A stretch of 47,282 nt of DNA from an uncultured Lachnospiraceae bacterium (GCA_949840465.1 CATKXE010000018.1:1-47282), one strand, 5' to 3'; positions 25,295 to 34,542 are shown, counted from the first letter of the stretch. Translations and numbers: made by a program. Notes: generated from the sequence alone by a model not told the origin.

Positions 25295-27403
25295 ATGAAG
25301 AATCTATTGAACAACGCGGTATCATTGATCGTGGTCATGATCGTACTGCTTTTGATCATACCGTTAAATCCAGTCCTGCTGGACGTAATGATTATTTTAA
25401 ATATGGCTGTAGGGCTGATCATCCTGTTGATCAGTATGAATATCAAAGAGGCGTTGGAATTCTCTATTTTCCCGTCCCTGCTTCTAATCACAACTTTATA
25501 TCGTATTGGAATTAATGTATCTACGACAAGAAGCATCTTAAGCAGCGGTGGTTCTGCAGGAGCGGTTATTGCTGCCATGGGTGATTTTGTGCTGCAGGGC
25601 AATGCGGTTGTCGGAGTTGTCATCTTCCTTATCATTGTTATGGTTCAGTTCCTTGTTATCAATAAGGGTGCGGAGCGTGTCGCAGAGGTTGCAGCCCGTT
25701 TTACACTGGATGCAATGCCGGGTAAACAGATGGCGATTGATGCGGACTTAAGTACCGGACTGATTGATGAGCAGGAGGCGAAGGAACGGCGTTATAAGAT
25801 CCAGAAGGAAGCAGACTTTTACGGCGCTATGGATGGCGCCACGAAGATTGTAAAGGGAGACGCTACCCTGTCCATCGTCACTACGCTTGTCAACTTCCTG
25901 GGAGGCTGTATTATCGGTATGGTGCAGGGCGGAATGGAATTCACGGAAGTGCTTTCGGTGTATACCATTGCTACGATCGGCGACGGCCTGGTAGGACAGA
26001 TTCCCGCACTTTTGATCTCTACGGCTACCGGTATGATCGTAACCCGTGCGGTTGCGGAGGACAGCCTGAATCTGGAAGTGACCGGACAGTTTTCCGCTCA
26101 GCCGAAGGCAATCATGATTGCCGGAGGCGTGCTGGCAGTTCTGATTGCAGTGCCGGGGATGCCGAAGATCCAGCTTGCCATTATTTCGCTGGGTCTGATG
26201 CTTGGAGGCTATTATCTTCTCAGGCGTATGGAAGAGATGGGAGAGGTTTCACCGGCATTCGGAGGCGCAGGAGGCGGCGGATACGGCGGCATGTCTGGCC
26301 AGGGGCCGATTGACGAGGAGCAGCTTCTTGCGGACGAGGAGAATAGTTTTAAGGATATCAACAGTGTTTATTCTCTGATTAATGTAGAGCCGATTGAGAT
26401 GGAATTCGGATACAGCCTGATCCCGCTGGTAGATGAGGAGAGCGGCGGCAAGATGATTGACCGTATCGTTATTTTCCGGCGGCAGTATGCGCAGGAGATG
26501 GGTTTAGTGATCCCTTCAATCCGGCTGCGTGACAGTTCTTATCTGAATACAAATCAGTATATGATCAAAATCCGCGGCGAGGAAGTTGCAAGAGGTGAGA
26601 TTCTGATTGACTATTACCTTGCTTTGGAACCGCCGACCGTGGAGAAGGAAATTGAAGGTATTGAAACCATTGAGCCTGCATATGGTATTCCGAGTAAGTG
26701 GATTACCCCGGATAAGCGGGAGATGGCAGAGATCTATGGATATACGGTGATTGACCCGCTTTCTGTTATGCTGACGCATCTGTCGGAGACGGTGAAGAAA
26801 CATGCCCACGAACTGCTGAACAGGCAGGAAGTAGTCCGTCTTGTGGAGAATTTGAAGCAGCAGGCTCCGGAACTTGTGGAGGAAGCGATTCCGGCAGTGA
26901 TTTCCTATGGAGGATTCCAGAAGATACTGACCAACCTTCTAAAAGAGGGGATCCCCATCAAGGATATGGAGACCATCATCGAGACGATTGTGGATTCGGC
27001 TATGACGGTGAAGGATTTGGATACTATTACGGAGAATATCCGTGTCGCATTAAAGCGTACCATTACAAGAAAATTCTGCGAGGGAGGCAGCATGAAGGTA
27101 GTGACGCTGGATGCAGATCTGGAAAAGAGTATCATTACCAGCCTGACGAACGGGGAGAACGGGATATATCTTGCGCTCAGCCCGGACGTGATGCAGAGCG
27201 TGATCACACAGCTTTCCGAAGAGGTAAAGAAGTTCCAGGAGCTTGGACAGCCGCCGATTGTGCTGACCAGCCAGGTGGTGAGACTGCATTTCTATCATCT
27301 GGTGGAGCAGTTTTTCCCGGATATGTTTGTGCTGTCGTTTAATGAGATCAGCAATAATATCCAGATACAGGCGATTGGGAATATTACTTCGCAGCAAAAA
27401 TAA
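25295..27403 (+). CDS. flhA: Flagellar export gate protein FlhA
   Basis: FlhA is the largest gate protein and the docking ring for export chaperones. The N-terminal ~310 residues hold eight or so membrane segments and the FHIPEP-type region (PSLLLITTLYRIGINVSTTRSIL; AVAEDSLNLEVTGQFSAQPKA). The soluble C-terminal part (about 350-702) includes GYSLIPLVDEESGGKMIDRI and ends in EISNNIQIQAIGNITSQQK. It follows flhB by three bases. flhF and flhG, which often follow flhA, are absent here. Confidence 0.97.
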   Translation: MKNLLNNAVSLIVVMIVLLLIIPLNPVLLDVMIILNMAVGLIILLISMNIKEALEFSIFPSLLLITTLYRIGINVSTTRSILSSGGSAGAVIAAMGDFVLQGNAVVGVVIFLIIVMVQFLVINKGAERVAEVAARFTLDAMPGKQMAIDADLSTGLIDEQEAKERRYKIQKEADFYGAMDGATKIVKGDATLSIVTTLVNFLGGCIIGMVQGGMEFTEVLSVYTIATIGDGLVGQIPALLISTATGMIVTRAVAEDSLNLEVTGQFSAQPKAIMIAGGVLAVLIAVPGMPKIQLAIISLGLMLGGYYLLRRMEEMGEVSPAFGGAGGGGYGGMSGQGPIDEEQLLADEENSFKDINSVYSLINVEPIEMEFGYSLIPLVDEESGGKMIDRIVIFRRQYAQEMGLVIPSIRLRDSSYLNTNQYMIKIRGEEVARGEILIDYYLALEPPTVEKEIEGIETIEPAYGIPSKWITPDKREMAEIYGYTVIDPLSVMLTHLSETVKKHAHELLNRQEVVRLVENLKQQAPELVEEAIPAVISYGGFQKILTNLLKEGIPIKDMETIIETIVDSAMTVKDLDTITENIRVALKRTITRKFCEGGSMKVVTLDADLEKSIITSLTNGENGIYLALSPDVMQSVITQLSEEVKKFQELGQPPIVLTSQVVRLHFYHLVEQFFPDMFVLSFNEISNNIQIQAIGNITSQQK

Positions 27404-27426
27404 TTTTTTCATGGAGCAGCCAATAT

Positions 27427-28212
27427 ATGGATACCAATATGGACACGCAGGAACGATACAAAGAGAAGTCTAACGAAGAGCTTTTACAATTGTATAAAGA
27501 GACCGGCGCCCTTGAGGTCAAGCAAGAGATAGTCATGCGCTACATTTATCTTGTGAAGAGTATTGCGCTGCAAATGCGGGACATCTATCTGAGTTTTTCT
27601 CAGGTCGATGACATTATCAGCGAGGGAGTCATTGCGATCATGTCCGCTATCGACAAGTTCGATATGGATAAAAATGTGAAGTTTGAGACTTTTATCTCGA
27701 AACGGATCAAGGGAATGATCATTGATCTGGCGCGAAAGCAGGACTGGGTGCCGAGAAGTACAAGAAAAAACACAAGAGATATTGAAGATGCGGTCACAAC
27801 GTTATATAATAAACTTGGATACTATCCTTCGGTTCAGGAGGTGACCAGGTACCTCAATATTACTCCGGAAAAATATCAGGATACGATGCGTAAGGCGAGC
27901 CTGTTCAATATCCTTTCTCTGGATATGGTACTGGCAGAGGCTCAGGGCAATGAGATCGGGATGAAGCTCCCGCAGGTGGAGTCCAATGAGCAGCCGGAGA
28001 ATCAGTTCCTGAAGAAGGAGATCACGCAGGTCCTGGCAGAGGGGATTAAGAAGCTTAAAGAAAATGAACAGCTTGTAATTTCACTGTATTATATAGACGA
28101 CCTGAACATGAGACAGATTGCGGACGTGCTGCAGGTGAGTGAGCCGAGGGTATCGCAGATCCACTCTAATGCGATTAAAAAGCTGAGGGCGCACATGGAG
28201 GATTTTATATAA
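27427..28212 (+). CDS. fliA: RNA polymerase sigma-28 factor FliA (SigD)
   Basis: This sigma factor turns on late flagellar and chemotaxis genes. Region 2 has RYIYLVKSIALQMRDIYLSFSQVDDIISEGVIAIMSAIDKFDMDKNVKFETFISKRIKGMIID. The WVPRSTR segment begins region 3, and region 4 (residues ~205-255) has a helix-turn-helix with MRQIADVLQVSEPRVSQIHSNAIKKL. Length 261. It is inside the early operon, so its level is tied to basal-body expression. The anti-sigma factor FlgM is not in the window. Confidence 0.95.
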   Translation: MDTNMDTQERYKEKSNEELLQLYKETGALEVKQEIVMRYIYLVKSIALQMRDIYLSFSQVDDIISEGVIAIMSAIDKFDMDKNVKFETFISKRIKGMIIDLARKQDWVPRSTRKNTRDIEDAVTTLYNKLGYYPSVQEVTRYLNITPEKYQDTMRKASLFNILSLDMVLAEAQGNEIGMKLPQVESNEQPENQFLKKEITQVLAEGIKKLKENEQLVISLYYIDDLNMRQIADVLQVSEPRVSQIHSNAIKKLRAHMEDFI

Positions 28213-28236
28213 AAATAAGCAAAGGAGATAAAGAAA

Positions 28237-28983
28237 ATGTTTCAGGGGTATTATGATCTGGCTTCCAACATGATCACGCAGAATCGAAACCTTAACATCA
28301 TTAGTAATAACATGACGAACATTTCTACGCCGGGTTATAAGATGGACCGCATGATGGAAAGTACGTTTCGGGATGAGCTGATCTACCGTTATGATAAAGA
28401 AGGCAAGACGCCGGTAGGCGTGGTGTCCCACATGAATGTAGCGGATGAGAGGGTGACGGATTACACGGAGGGCGGCATCCGGGAGACGGGGTATCCGCTG
28501 GACGTTGGATTGACAGGGAGCGGCTTTTTTGTGATCCAGACGGCCAACGGTGTTCAGTATACAAGGAATGGTTCATTTAATTTGGATAATGACGGCTATC
28601 TGATTCTGCCGGGAGTCGGCCGTGTACAGGGGACGAACGGACCGATCCGGGTGACGACGGACTCTCTTGCGATCGATACGCAGGGACGGATTACAGATGA
28701 GGACAGCGGGCAGTACTTTGGGACGCTTCGAATTGTGGATTTTGCGGACTATAACCAACTGACGAAGGTGACAGGGGGGATGTTCGAGGCGGCAGCCCAG
28801 CCGCAGGCCGCAGGAAACGCAACCACTGTGACCCAGAGTTTTCTGGAGGACTCGAATGTGTCTATGGCGGAGGAGATGACCAGAATGATGAGCAGCCAGC
28901 GGGTGCTGCAGAGTTCCGCTCAGATACTGAGGATGTATGACCAGATGATCAGCCGGGTAACGACGCTTGGAAGTCCCACCTGA
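28237..28983 (+). CDS. flgF: Distal rod protein, FlgF/FlhO-like
   Basis: A 248-residue rod/hook family protein. The N-terminal LNIISNNMTNISTPGYKMDR signature and C-terminal SNVSMAEEMTRMMSSQRVLQSSAQILRMYDQM match rod proteins. The middle contains GFFVIQTANGVQYTRNGSF, the conserved core shared by FlgF, FlgG and FlgE. A tandem pair of these after fliA is typical of Clostridia, where they are called FlhO/FlhP or FlgF/FlgG. Exact naming between the two is uncertain. Confidence 0.85.
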   Translation: MFQGYYDLASNMITQNRNLNIISNNMTNISTPGYKMDRMMESTFRDELIYRYDKEGKTPVGVVSHMNVADERVTDYTEGGIRETGYPLDVGLTGSGFFVIQTANGVQYTRNGSFNLDNDGYLILPGVGRVQGTNGPIRVTTDSLAIDTQGRITDEDSGQYFGTLRIVDFADYNQLTKVTGGMFEAAAQPQAAGNATTVTQSFLEDSNVSMAEEMTRMMSSQRVLQSSAQILRMYDQMISRVTTLGSPT

Positions 28984-29080
28984 TAAGTGCCTGAGCATCT
29001 TGTGATAGATAGATTCCCCTGCGAATGTGTGGTATGGTTTTTGCTGGCCGGGGAAGAGAGAATAAAGAGAGGAGAGATTT

Positions 29081-29794
29081 ATGTATACGTCATTTTACAC
29101 TGCCGCAAGGGGCGCCATGGAAGAGCAGAAGAAGATGGATGTCATTGCCAACAACTTTGCGAGCGTGAACAACTATGGTTATAAGCCCAAGTCAGCGGTA
29201 TTCTCAGATTTGATGTATTATAACCTGAACAACTATACGGGGGAAGATACCCCGCTCAAGGCCGGCGTGGGAATTGCAATGGAGAAGACGAATACGAAGT
29301 TCGATCCGACTTCCCCTATGACAACGGGCGGAGAGTATGACTACTCGATTCTGGAAGAAGGGTTTTTCATGCTGCGGAGTCCTGTAACCAACGAGATTAC
29401 CTATTCGAGAAACGGACATTTCAGCCTTTCACAAAGGGGAGACGTATTCTATCTGGTGAATGACAACGGGAATTTTGTTCTGGATGAAAACCGGAATCCG
29501 ATCCTCGTGGGAGAGAACGGGGAAATGAGCGGAGAAATCGGGGTGTATGGTTTTGACATCCTGGACGGGATGCTCAGCAGCGGTAATAATGAATTTACAC
29601 CACTTGCAAAGAACGGTGATCCTTATCTGATTCGTGACGCGGCGCTTGTAGACCATGCCCTGGAAATGTCCGGGGTGGATACGGCGGATGAGATCTCAAA
29701 GTTGATCGAGACGCAGAGAGCGTATTCCTATGCCCTGAAAATGGTGCAGACTTCCGATGAAGTCATGACCACGATCAATGGGTTGAGGTCGTAG
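29081..29794 (+). CDS. flgG: Distal rod protein, FlgG/FlhP-like
   Basis: A 237-residue second member of the pair, starting MYTSFYTAARGAMEEQKKMDVIANNFASVNNYGYK, with GFFMLRSPVTNEITYSRNGHF in the middle and the C-terminal helix SGVDTADEISKLIETQRAYSYALKMVQTSDEVMTTINGLRS. The N-terminal motif has SVNNYGYK rather than the usual NVNTPGYK. GAGAGGAGAG precedes the ATG. Its role is the distal rod or a rod-hook junction. Confidence 0.85.
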   Translation: MYTSFYTAARGAMEEQKKMDVIANNFASVNNYGYKPKSAVFSDLMYYNLNNYTGEDTPLKAGVGIAMEKTNTKFDPTSPMTTGGEYDYSILEEGFFMLRSPVTNEITYSRNGHFSLSQRGDVFYLVNDNGNFVLDENRNPILVGENGEMSGEIGVYGFDILDGMLSSGNNEFTPLAKNGDPYLIRDAALVDHALEMSGVDTADEISKLIETQRAYSYALKMVQTSDEVMTTINGLRS

Positions 29795-29829
29795 TATTTT
29801 GGAGTATTGAAAGATAGCGAGGTAGACAT

Positions 29830-30456
29830 ATGGGAATTCAGAAGTATGAAGAAATGAACGCTTTGGCGATAGATATGCTCAGGGAGCTTGGAAGCATCGG
29901 CGGCGGCAACGCGGCAACAGCACTGTCAAGTATGCTGAATGCGAAGGTAAATATGGCACTTCCGGAAGTCAAGATCATGGGATTTAATCAGGCAATGCAT
30001 CTCCTTGGACACCCGGAGGAATTGGTGGCGGCAATATTTGTGGAGATGTCAGGAGAAATGCACGGCGTAATGCTGTTTATACTGACGAAGGAATTTTCCG
30101 ACGCGATTCTGGAGAAGATGCTTGGGAAGTCTTCTGCGGATTTTCTGGCATTGGAGGAGATTGATACTTCCGTATTGACAGAGATTGGGAATATTGTGAT
30201 TTCTTCATATGTTACGGCGATGTCCTCGCTGTGTAATGTAGAGGTGGAGCTGTCTGTGCCTCAGTTTACCGTAAATATGCTGGGCGGCATCATGAGTGTT
30301 CCGATTGCGATGATGGGACAGCATTCAGACAGGATTATGATGATCACAGGAAAATTTAAAATTGACGGCAGGGCGCTGGACAGCAATATGCTTCTTCTGC
30401 CGGATGTGGAGTCATTAAATGTTCTTATGAAAAAACTGGGAGTGATTGATGGATGA
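29830..30456 (+). CDS. cheC: Chemotaxis phosphatase CheC
   Basis: CheC hydrolyses CheY-P and binds CheD. Length 208 residues. The second active-site motif SVLTEIGNIVISS keeps the Ser/Asp-Glu-Asn pattern. In the first motif, DMLRELGSIGGGNAATALSSM, the expected Asn after the Glu is Ser, so one of the two sites may be weak. It overlaps cheD by four bases (ATGA), which suggests coupled synthesis of a CheC-CheD complex. Confidence 0.93.
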   Translation: MGIQKYEEMNALAIDMLRELGSIGGGNAATALSSMLNAKVNMALPEVKIMGFNQAMHLLGHPEELVAAIFVEMSGEMHGVMLFILTKEFSDAILEKMLGKSSADFLALEEIDTSVLTEIGNIVISSYVTAMSSLCNVEVELSVPQFTVNMLGGIMSVPIAMMGQHSDRIMMITGKFKIDGRALDSNMLLLPDVESLNVLMKKLGVIDG

Positions 30457-30932
30457 TCAAAAAGATATCAGTGGGGATTGCTGATATGAAGATTACAAGA
30501 CAGGAGGGCGTATTGATCACATATGCCCTGGGCTCCTGTATCGGGATTTCTTTTTATGACCCGATGATCAAGCTGGGGGCGCTGCTTCATATCATGCTTC
30601 CGCAGAAACAGGGAACGGATACAAATGTATTTAAATTTGCTGATTCGGGAATTCCTGAGACCTTACGTAAGCTGCAGGCGTTTGGTGCCATGAAATCCCG
30701 GATGGTATGCAAGATTGCAGGCGGTGCGAAGATGTTCGAGATGAAGGGGCCGGGAGGGCTTGGGAACATCGGCGAGCGCAACGCCCAGATGGTAAAGATG
30801 GCCTTGATGAAGGAAGGGATCCGTGTGATGGGAGAGGACACGGGTGCAAATTACGCGAGGACAATGTTATTGGATGTAGGAAACGGAAAAGTATCTATAC
30901 GGAGTGCAGGTAAGCCTGAGAAGTTTCTTTAG
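30453..30932 (+). CDS. cheD: Chemoreceptor glutamine deamidase CheD
   Basis: CheD deamidates chemoreceptor glutamines and binds CheC as part of adaptation. The catalytic Cys lies in YALGSCIGISFYDP and the His in LGALLHIMLP; KIAGGAKMFEM and GERNAQMVKMAL follow. Length 159. It is the last gene of the long flagellar cluster; after it lie 275 non-coding bases, and I see no strong terminator. Confidence 0.95.
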   Translation: MIKKISVGIADMKITRQEGVLITYALGSCIGISFYDPMIKLGALLHIMLPQKQGTDTNVFKFADSGIPETLRKLQAFGAMKSRMVCKIAGGAKMFEMKGPGGLGNIGERNAQMVKMALMKEGIRVMGEDTGANYARTMLLDVGNGKVSIRSAGKPEKFL

Positions 30933-31030
30933 AATAAGTGTTTTAGTCGGCAGGAAGTTAATTTTAGCATTCATTCGGAATGTGATTCATTTCTCTGGTA
31001 ACATAATAGTTTACAGGAAAAAAACGAAAT

Positions 31031-31150
31031 GATTTCGAACTGTGAATCCGAAAGCGAATTGATTTTAGTTGATAAATTCAGGACGGAGCTGATTTTGTCT
31101 GATAGAATCGGAAATGCACCGATTTTAGCTGAATGTCCAGAAAGAACCTT
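31031..31150 (+). repeat. Tandem 30-bp repeats upstream of cheV
   Basis: Four degenerate units start at 31031, 31061, 31091 and 31121, each opening GATTT(T)AG or a close variant, followed by a CTGA-like and an AATCCGGAA-like segment. A fifth, weaker copy at 31151 runs into the sigma-28-like -10 box. The exact 30-bp step, nearly three helical turns, suggests repeated protein-binding sites or an unstable repeat. Confidence 0.65.
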
Positions 31151-31168
31151 ATTTTAAGTGAAGAATGC

Positions 31169-31176
31169 GCCGATAA
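31169..31176 (+). promoter_or_regulatory. Sigma-28-like -10 box before cheV
   Basis: GCCGATAA is a full match to the sigma-28 (SigD) -10 consensus, about 30 bases before the cheV start. The expected TAAA -35 at 15-16 bases is poor (TATT), although TAAG is nearby. A sigma-28 gene is in the same window, so this control is plausible. Confidence 0.5.
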
Positions 31177-31207
31177 ATATATATAGAATGCAAAGGAGTG
31201 AGTGTTT

Positions 31208-32122
31208 ATGGCTGATACAGAGATTTTATTGGAATCAGGGACAAACGAAATTGAGATTATGCAGTTCACTATTTTTGGCGAACTGTATGGGATCAATGTA
31301 GCGAAGGTAAGGGAGATTATGATGGCGGATAAAGTGAAGCCGGTACCTCACTCCCATCCGGCGGTAGAAGGGATTTTCAAACCAAGGGAAACCCTGCTTA
31401 CCGTGGTGAATTTGCCGAAGTACCTTACAGGGCAGAGCGGAGAGACCCATGACAGGGATCTTTTCATCATTACGAATTTTAATAAGATGAATATTGCTTT
31501 TAGGGTACATACGGTTGTGGGAATCAGCAGAATCTCATGGGAGGATATCCAGAAGCCGGATAAGACGCTTTCCAATGGAGATGAAGGAGTCGCAACCGGA
31601 ATTGCCCAGTGTGCGGGCAGGCTGGTTACGATACTCGACTTTGAAAAGATCGTGACGGAGATTGCGCCGGAGACCGGCATCCAGATGGATGAGATCGACA
31701 GGCTGGGAGACAGGGAAGAACGTGACGAACATATCATTTTGGCCGAGGATTCCATCCTGCTGACGAAGATGATCAAGGATTCCCTTATGCGCGCAGGCTA
31801 TGTAAACATTATGAATTTCAACAACGGCAAGGAGGCATGGGATTATCTGAACACGATCCGCAATGACTCTGATTTCCATGACAAAGCCGCCTTGATGATT
31901 ACGGATATAGAGATGCCGGAGATGGACGGACACCGCCTGACGAAGCTGGTGAAAGAAGACGAAAAAATGACGAAGATGCCGATTATCATTTTTTCTTCCC
32001 TTATTAACGAGGAGATGTGGCGTAAAGGGAAACAGCTTGGCGCTGACGAGCAGCTGTCAAAGCCTGAGATTGGCCGTCTGGTTGAGGTCATGGATGAACT
32101 GTTGGCGCGGAAGGAGAAATAG
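31208..32122 (+). CDS. cheV: CheV, CheW-receiver fusion protein
   Basis: CheV couples chemoreceptors to CheA and helps adaptation when phosphorylated. Residues ~12-165 form a CheW-like domain (IMQFTIFGELYGINVAKVREIM; FIITNFNKMNIAFRVHTVVGISRISWEDI). Residues ~178-304 are a receiver domain: HIILAEDSILL, phospho-acceptor Asp in MITDIEMPEMDGH, FSSLI, and the Lys in LSKPEIG. I start at ATG 31208 with AAGGAGTG upstream. Length 304. It is followed three bases later by the EAL-HDOD gene, so the two are co-transcribed. Confidence 0.94.
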   Translation: MADTEILLESGTNEIEIMQFTIFGELYGINVAKVREIMMADKVKPVPHSHPAVEGIFKPRETLLTVVNLPKYLTGQSGETHDRDLFIITNFNKMNIAFRVHTVVGISRISWEDIQKPDKTLSNGDEGVATGIAQCAGRLVTILDFEKIVTEIAPETGIQMDEIDRLGDREERDEHIILAEDSILLTKMIKDSLMRAGYVNIMNFNNGKEAWDYLNTIRNDSDFHDKAALMITDIEMPEMDGHRLTKLVKEDEKMTKMPIIIFSSLINEEMWRKGKQLGADEQLSKPEIGRLVEVMDELLARKEK

Positions 32123-32125
32123 TCA

Positions 32126-33412
32126 ATGGATAATTGTGTAGTAAGGCAGGCGGTCAAGGATCTGAGGTCAGACACGATTATTGGATATGAGCTGATGATC
32201 CAGGAGGATGAGAACAGCCTGTATAATTCGAGTTCGGACAGTGTGGCTGCGAATGCGATGGTGGCTTTCCTGTCGGAGAATTCAAACCGTATTTTCAAAG
32301 ACAAGCGGACATTTATGACATTTACACCTGCTTTGCTCTTTCGGAATACGCCGAAGATTTTTGACAAGGATAAGATTGTGATTCAGATAGAAGATAATAT
32401 TGTCATTCATTCTTTGGCCACAATCCTGATTAGTAAATACCGGGATGCGGGGTATCATTTTGCAATCAATGATTTCCAGTTTACACCGAAGTATTTCAGC
32501 ATGTTGGAGTACGTGGATTACATTAAGATCAATATCTCGGGGGATCTAAGTGAGACGCGGATGCGGTCTATCGCCAACGTTATTGATATGGCTCATGGAT
32601 TCCAGAAGGAGTTCATTGCCACAGGAGTGAATACAAAGGAGACTTACGAATTTGCCAAAGAACTGGAAGCAGATTACGTGGAGGGGAATTATGTATCGGG
32701 GGCTACTGCGACAAAGGCCAGCAAGATGGATTTTATGCAGGGGAACCTGTACCAGTTGATTGTGGAGATTACGAAGGAAGAGCCGGATGTGGAGATATTG
32801 GAGGACATTATTATCCGGGATGCTTCTCTGACTTATGCGCTGCTTAAGATGGCTAATTCGGCTTATTTTGCGGTACATCATGAGACCACTTCGGTGCGGC
32901 AGGCTTTGGTCCGTGTGGGAATCAGCCAGTTAAAGCAGTGGATATACCTTCTAAGCTTTGAGAATAACGAGGGGAACCAGGATTCCTCCTCGGAGGAGAT
33001 GCTCAAGACGTCGTTCCTGCGTGCGAATTTTGCTTCGCAGTTGGCAAAGAAGCTTAAAAAGTTGCCTATCACACCATCGGAGGCGTATCTGATGGGAATG
33101 TTCTCCACCCTGGAGTACATGATCGATGCGTCGATTGAAGAGATTCTTTACGAGATTCCGATTGTCAAGGAAGTAAAGGATGCGTTGATCTATCAGGAAG
33201 GTATGGCCGGAAAGCTGTATCAACTTGTCCTCCACTATGAACGGGCAGAATGGGCGGAGACGAAGGAGATTGCCGAAGAATTGGGGATTCATACCAATCA
33301 GCTTGCACAGATTTATATGGAATGTGTAGAAGAAGTGAACGATATATGGGATAATGTAGTGGGGCTTCGGGAAGAAGCGAACAGAGAGGCTTTAATCGCC
33401 GGCAAAGAGTGA
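32126..33412 (+). CDS. Degenerate EAL plus HDOD domain protein (YuxH-like)
   Basis: A 428-residue protein with an N-terminal EAL-type fold and a C-terminal HDOD domain. The EAL motif is replaced by YELM near residue 21, and the downstream DDFG motif reads NDFQ, so c-di-GMP hydrolysis is unlikely. The HDOD part (about residues 200-400) shows LEDIIIRDASLTYALLKMANSAYF and the ALVRVGISQLKQWIYLLSF segment. This family is known as a regulator scaffold in motility and signalling loci. It begins three bases after cheV. Confidence 0.85.
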   Translation: MDNCVVRQAVKDLRSDTIIGYELMIQEDENSLYNSSSDSVAANAMVAFLSENSNRIFKDKRTFMTFTPALLFRNTPKIFDKDKIVIQIEDNIVIHSLATILISKYRDAGYHFAINDFQFTPKYFSMLEYVDYIKINISGDLSETRMRSIANVIDMAHGFQKEFIATGVNTKETYEFAKELEADYVEGNYVSGATATKASKMDFMQGNLYQLIVEITKEEPDVEILEDIIIRDASLTYALLKMANSAYFAVHHETTSVRQALVRVGISQLKQWIYLLSFENNEGNQDSSSEEMLKTSFLRANFASQLAKKLKKLPITPSEAYLMGMFSTLEYMIDASIEEILYEIPIVKEVKDALIYQEGMAGKLYQLVLHYERAEWAETKEIAEELGIHTNQLAQIYMECVEEVNDIWDNVVGLREEANREALIAGKE

Positions 33413-33496
33413 GCGTAAGTTACAGGGAACTACTGTAAATAGTAAGGAATAGCAGTCAAAAGTAAAGTGTTATTGTAACCAGGGAGGTGGAGAATC

Positions 33497-34519
33497 ATGG
33501 TAGGGGCTGTTTCTTTTCATCCTTATGTGAGCAGTTATCAGTACACAGGAAATTCGCGGATGCGCATGCAAACACAGGATACGCAGTCTCAGACCGGGCG
33601 TGCGGCATCAGCGCAGCCGGCAGTGGGGGATGCATCCACGTCGGCGCAGAAGGCAGGCAGCACGTCTTCCGTAATCGGGGCGCGAAGCCTTACGGCAGCA
33701 GGACATACGACAGGCATAGCCGGAGGTATGGCGATCGGACGTGCGGCGGATCCGGATACTCCGGTGGAGCCGGTTGACGCGGTTTCGAAGACCGAATCAA
33801 GCACGGCAGGGCGTGCGGATTATGGAATCCCGTTTATGCGGGCAGGAATGGATCCGGCAGAGTTGGCGGTACGTATGCGTATCGAATATACAGGCATGCC
33901 GCAGTCCGGGAAGCAAGACGGCCCGGCGGCAGAGATGAAACTTCCGGGAACGAAGTCTGAGAATGCAGAGGCTGTGGAACTGAACCTGCCGGGTACAAAG
34001 TCAGGGGATGCAGAAGCCGTGGAATTGAATCTTCCAGGAACCTCGGCAGACAAGGTGGCAGAGGCCGGACTTCCGGGTACTTCGTCCGAGGAAGAGCAGA
34101 CGGCCGCCGCAGGGGACGATTCCGAAAAAAAGGCGCCGAAAGTGGCGGGAACAGGTGTAGAAGAGACCCAGAAGACGATGAATGACGCAGAATGCAAGAC
34201 ATGCAAGGAACGGAAATATCAGGATGGTTCTGACGACCCTGGCGTATCCTTCAAGACGCCTACACATATTGATCCGGGGCAGGCGTCATCAGCGGTGCGG
34301 GGACATGAACTGGAGCATGTGGTTCGTGAGCGTGCCCAGGCACAGAAGGAAGGACGGCGCGTGGTCAGCCAGTCCGTGACCATGCAGACAGGAATCTGCC
34401 CGGAATGCGGCAGAGTCTATACGGCCGGCGGAGTGACCAGGACGGTGACGGCGGCGGATACAAAGCCAAAGGAAGCGCCGAAGGATCCGAAGTGGATCTT
34501 GATGAATTCGGCAGCATAA
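33497..34519 (+). CDS. Predicted zinc metalloprotease with LPGT repeats and zinc ribbon
   Basis: A 340-residue protein. The first ~145 residues are Ala/Ser/Gly-rich and probably disordered. Four LPGT motifs begin at residues 149, 164, 179 and 192, with 15-residue spacing and then 13. The C-terminal third has a pair of Cys (233, 236), the HExxH motif HELEH (His270, Glu271, His274), and CPEC (Cys301, Cys304). The CxxC pairs may form a zinc ribbon wrapping the active-site motif. It resembles the SprA-related putative metalloprotease family, whose substrate is unknown. LPGT is not followed by Gly as in sortase signals. AGGGAGGTGG is before the ATG. Confidence 0.75.
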   Translation: MVGAVSFHPYVSSYQYTGNSRMRMQTQDTQSQTGRAASAQPAVGDASTSAQKAGSTSSVIGARSLTAAGHTTGIAGGMAIGRAADPDTPVEPVDAVSKTESSTAGRADYGIPFMRAGMDPAELAVRMRIEYTGMPQSGKQDGPAAEMKLPGTKSENAEAVELNLPGTKSGDAEAVELNLPGTSADKVAEAGLPGTSSEEEQTAAAGDDSEKKAPKVAGTGVEETQKTMNDAECKTCKERKYQDGSDDPGVSFKTPTHIDPGQASSAVRGHELEHVVRERAQAQKEGRRVVSQSVTMQTGICPECGRVYTAGGVTRTVTAADTKPKEAPKDPKWILMNSAA

Positions 34520-34542
34520 CGTATGAATTAACAGAATGACAG

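Noticed and set aside
31031..31150. A CRISPR array
   Set aside because: The units are degenerate and joined directly with no spacers, and no cas genes are nearby.
33941..34082. LPGT motifs as sortase anchor signals
   Set aside because: Sortase signals are LPXTG at the C-terminus with a membrane tail. Here LPGT is followed by Lys or Ser in mid-protein.
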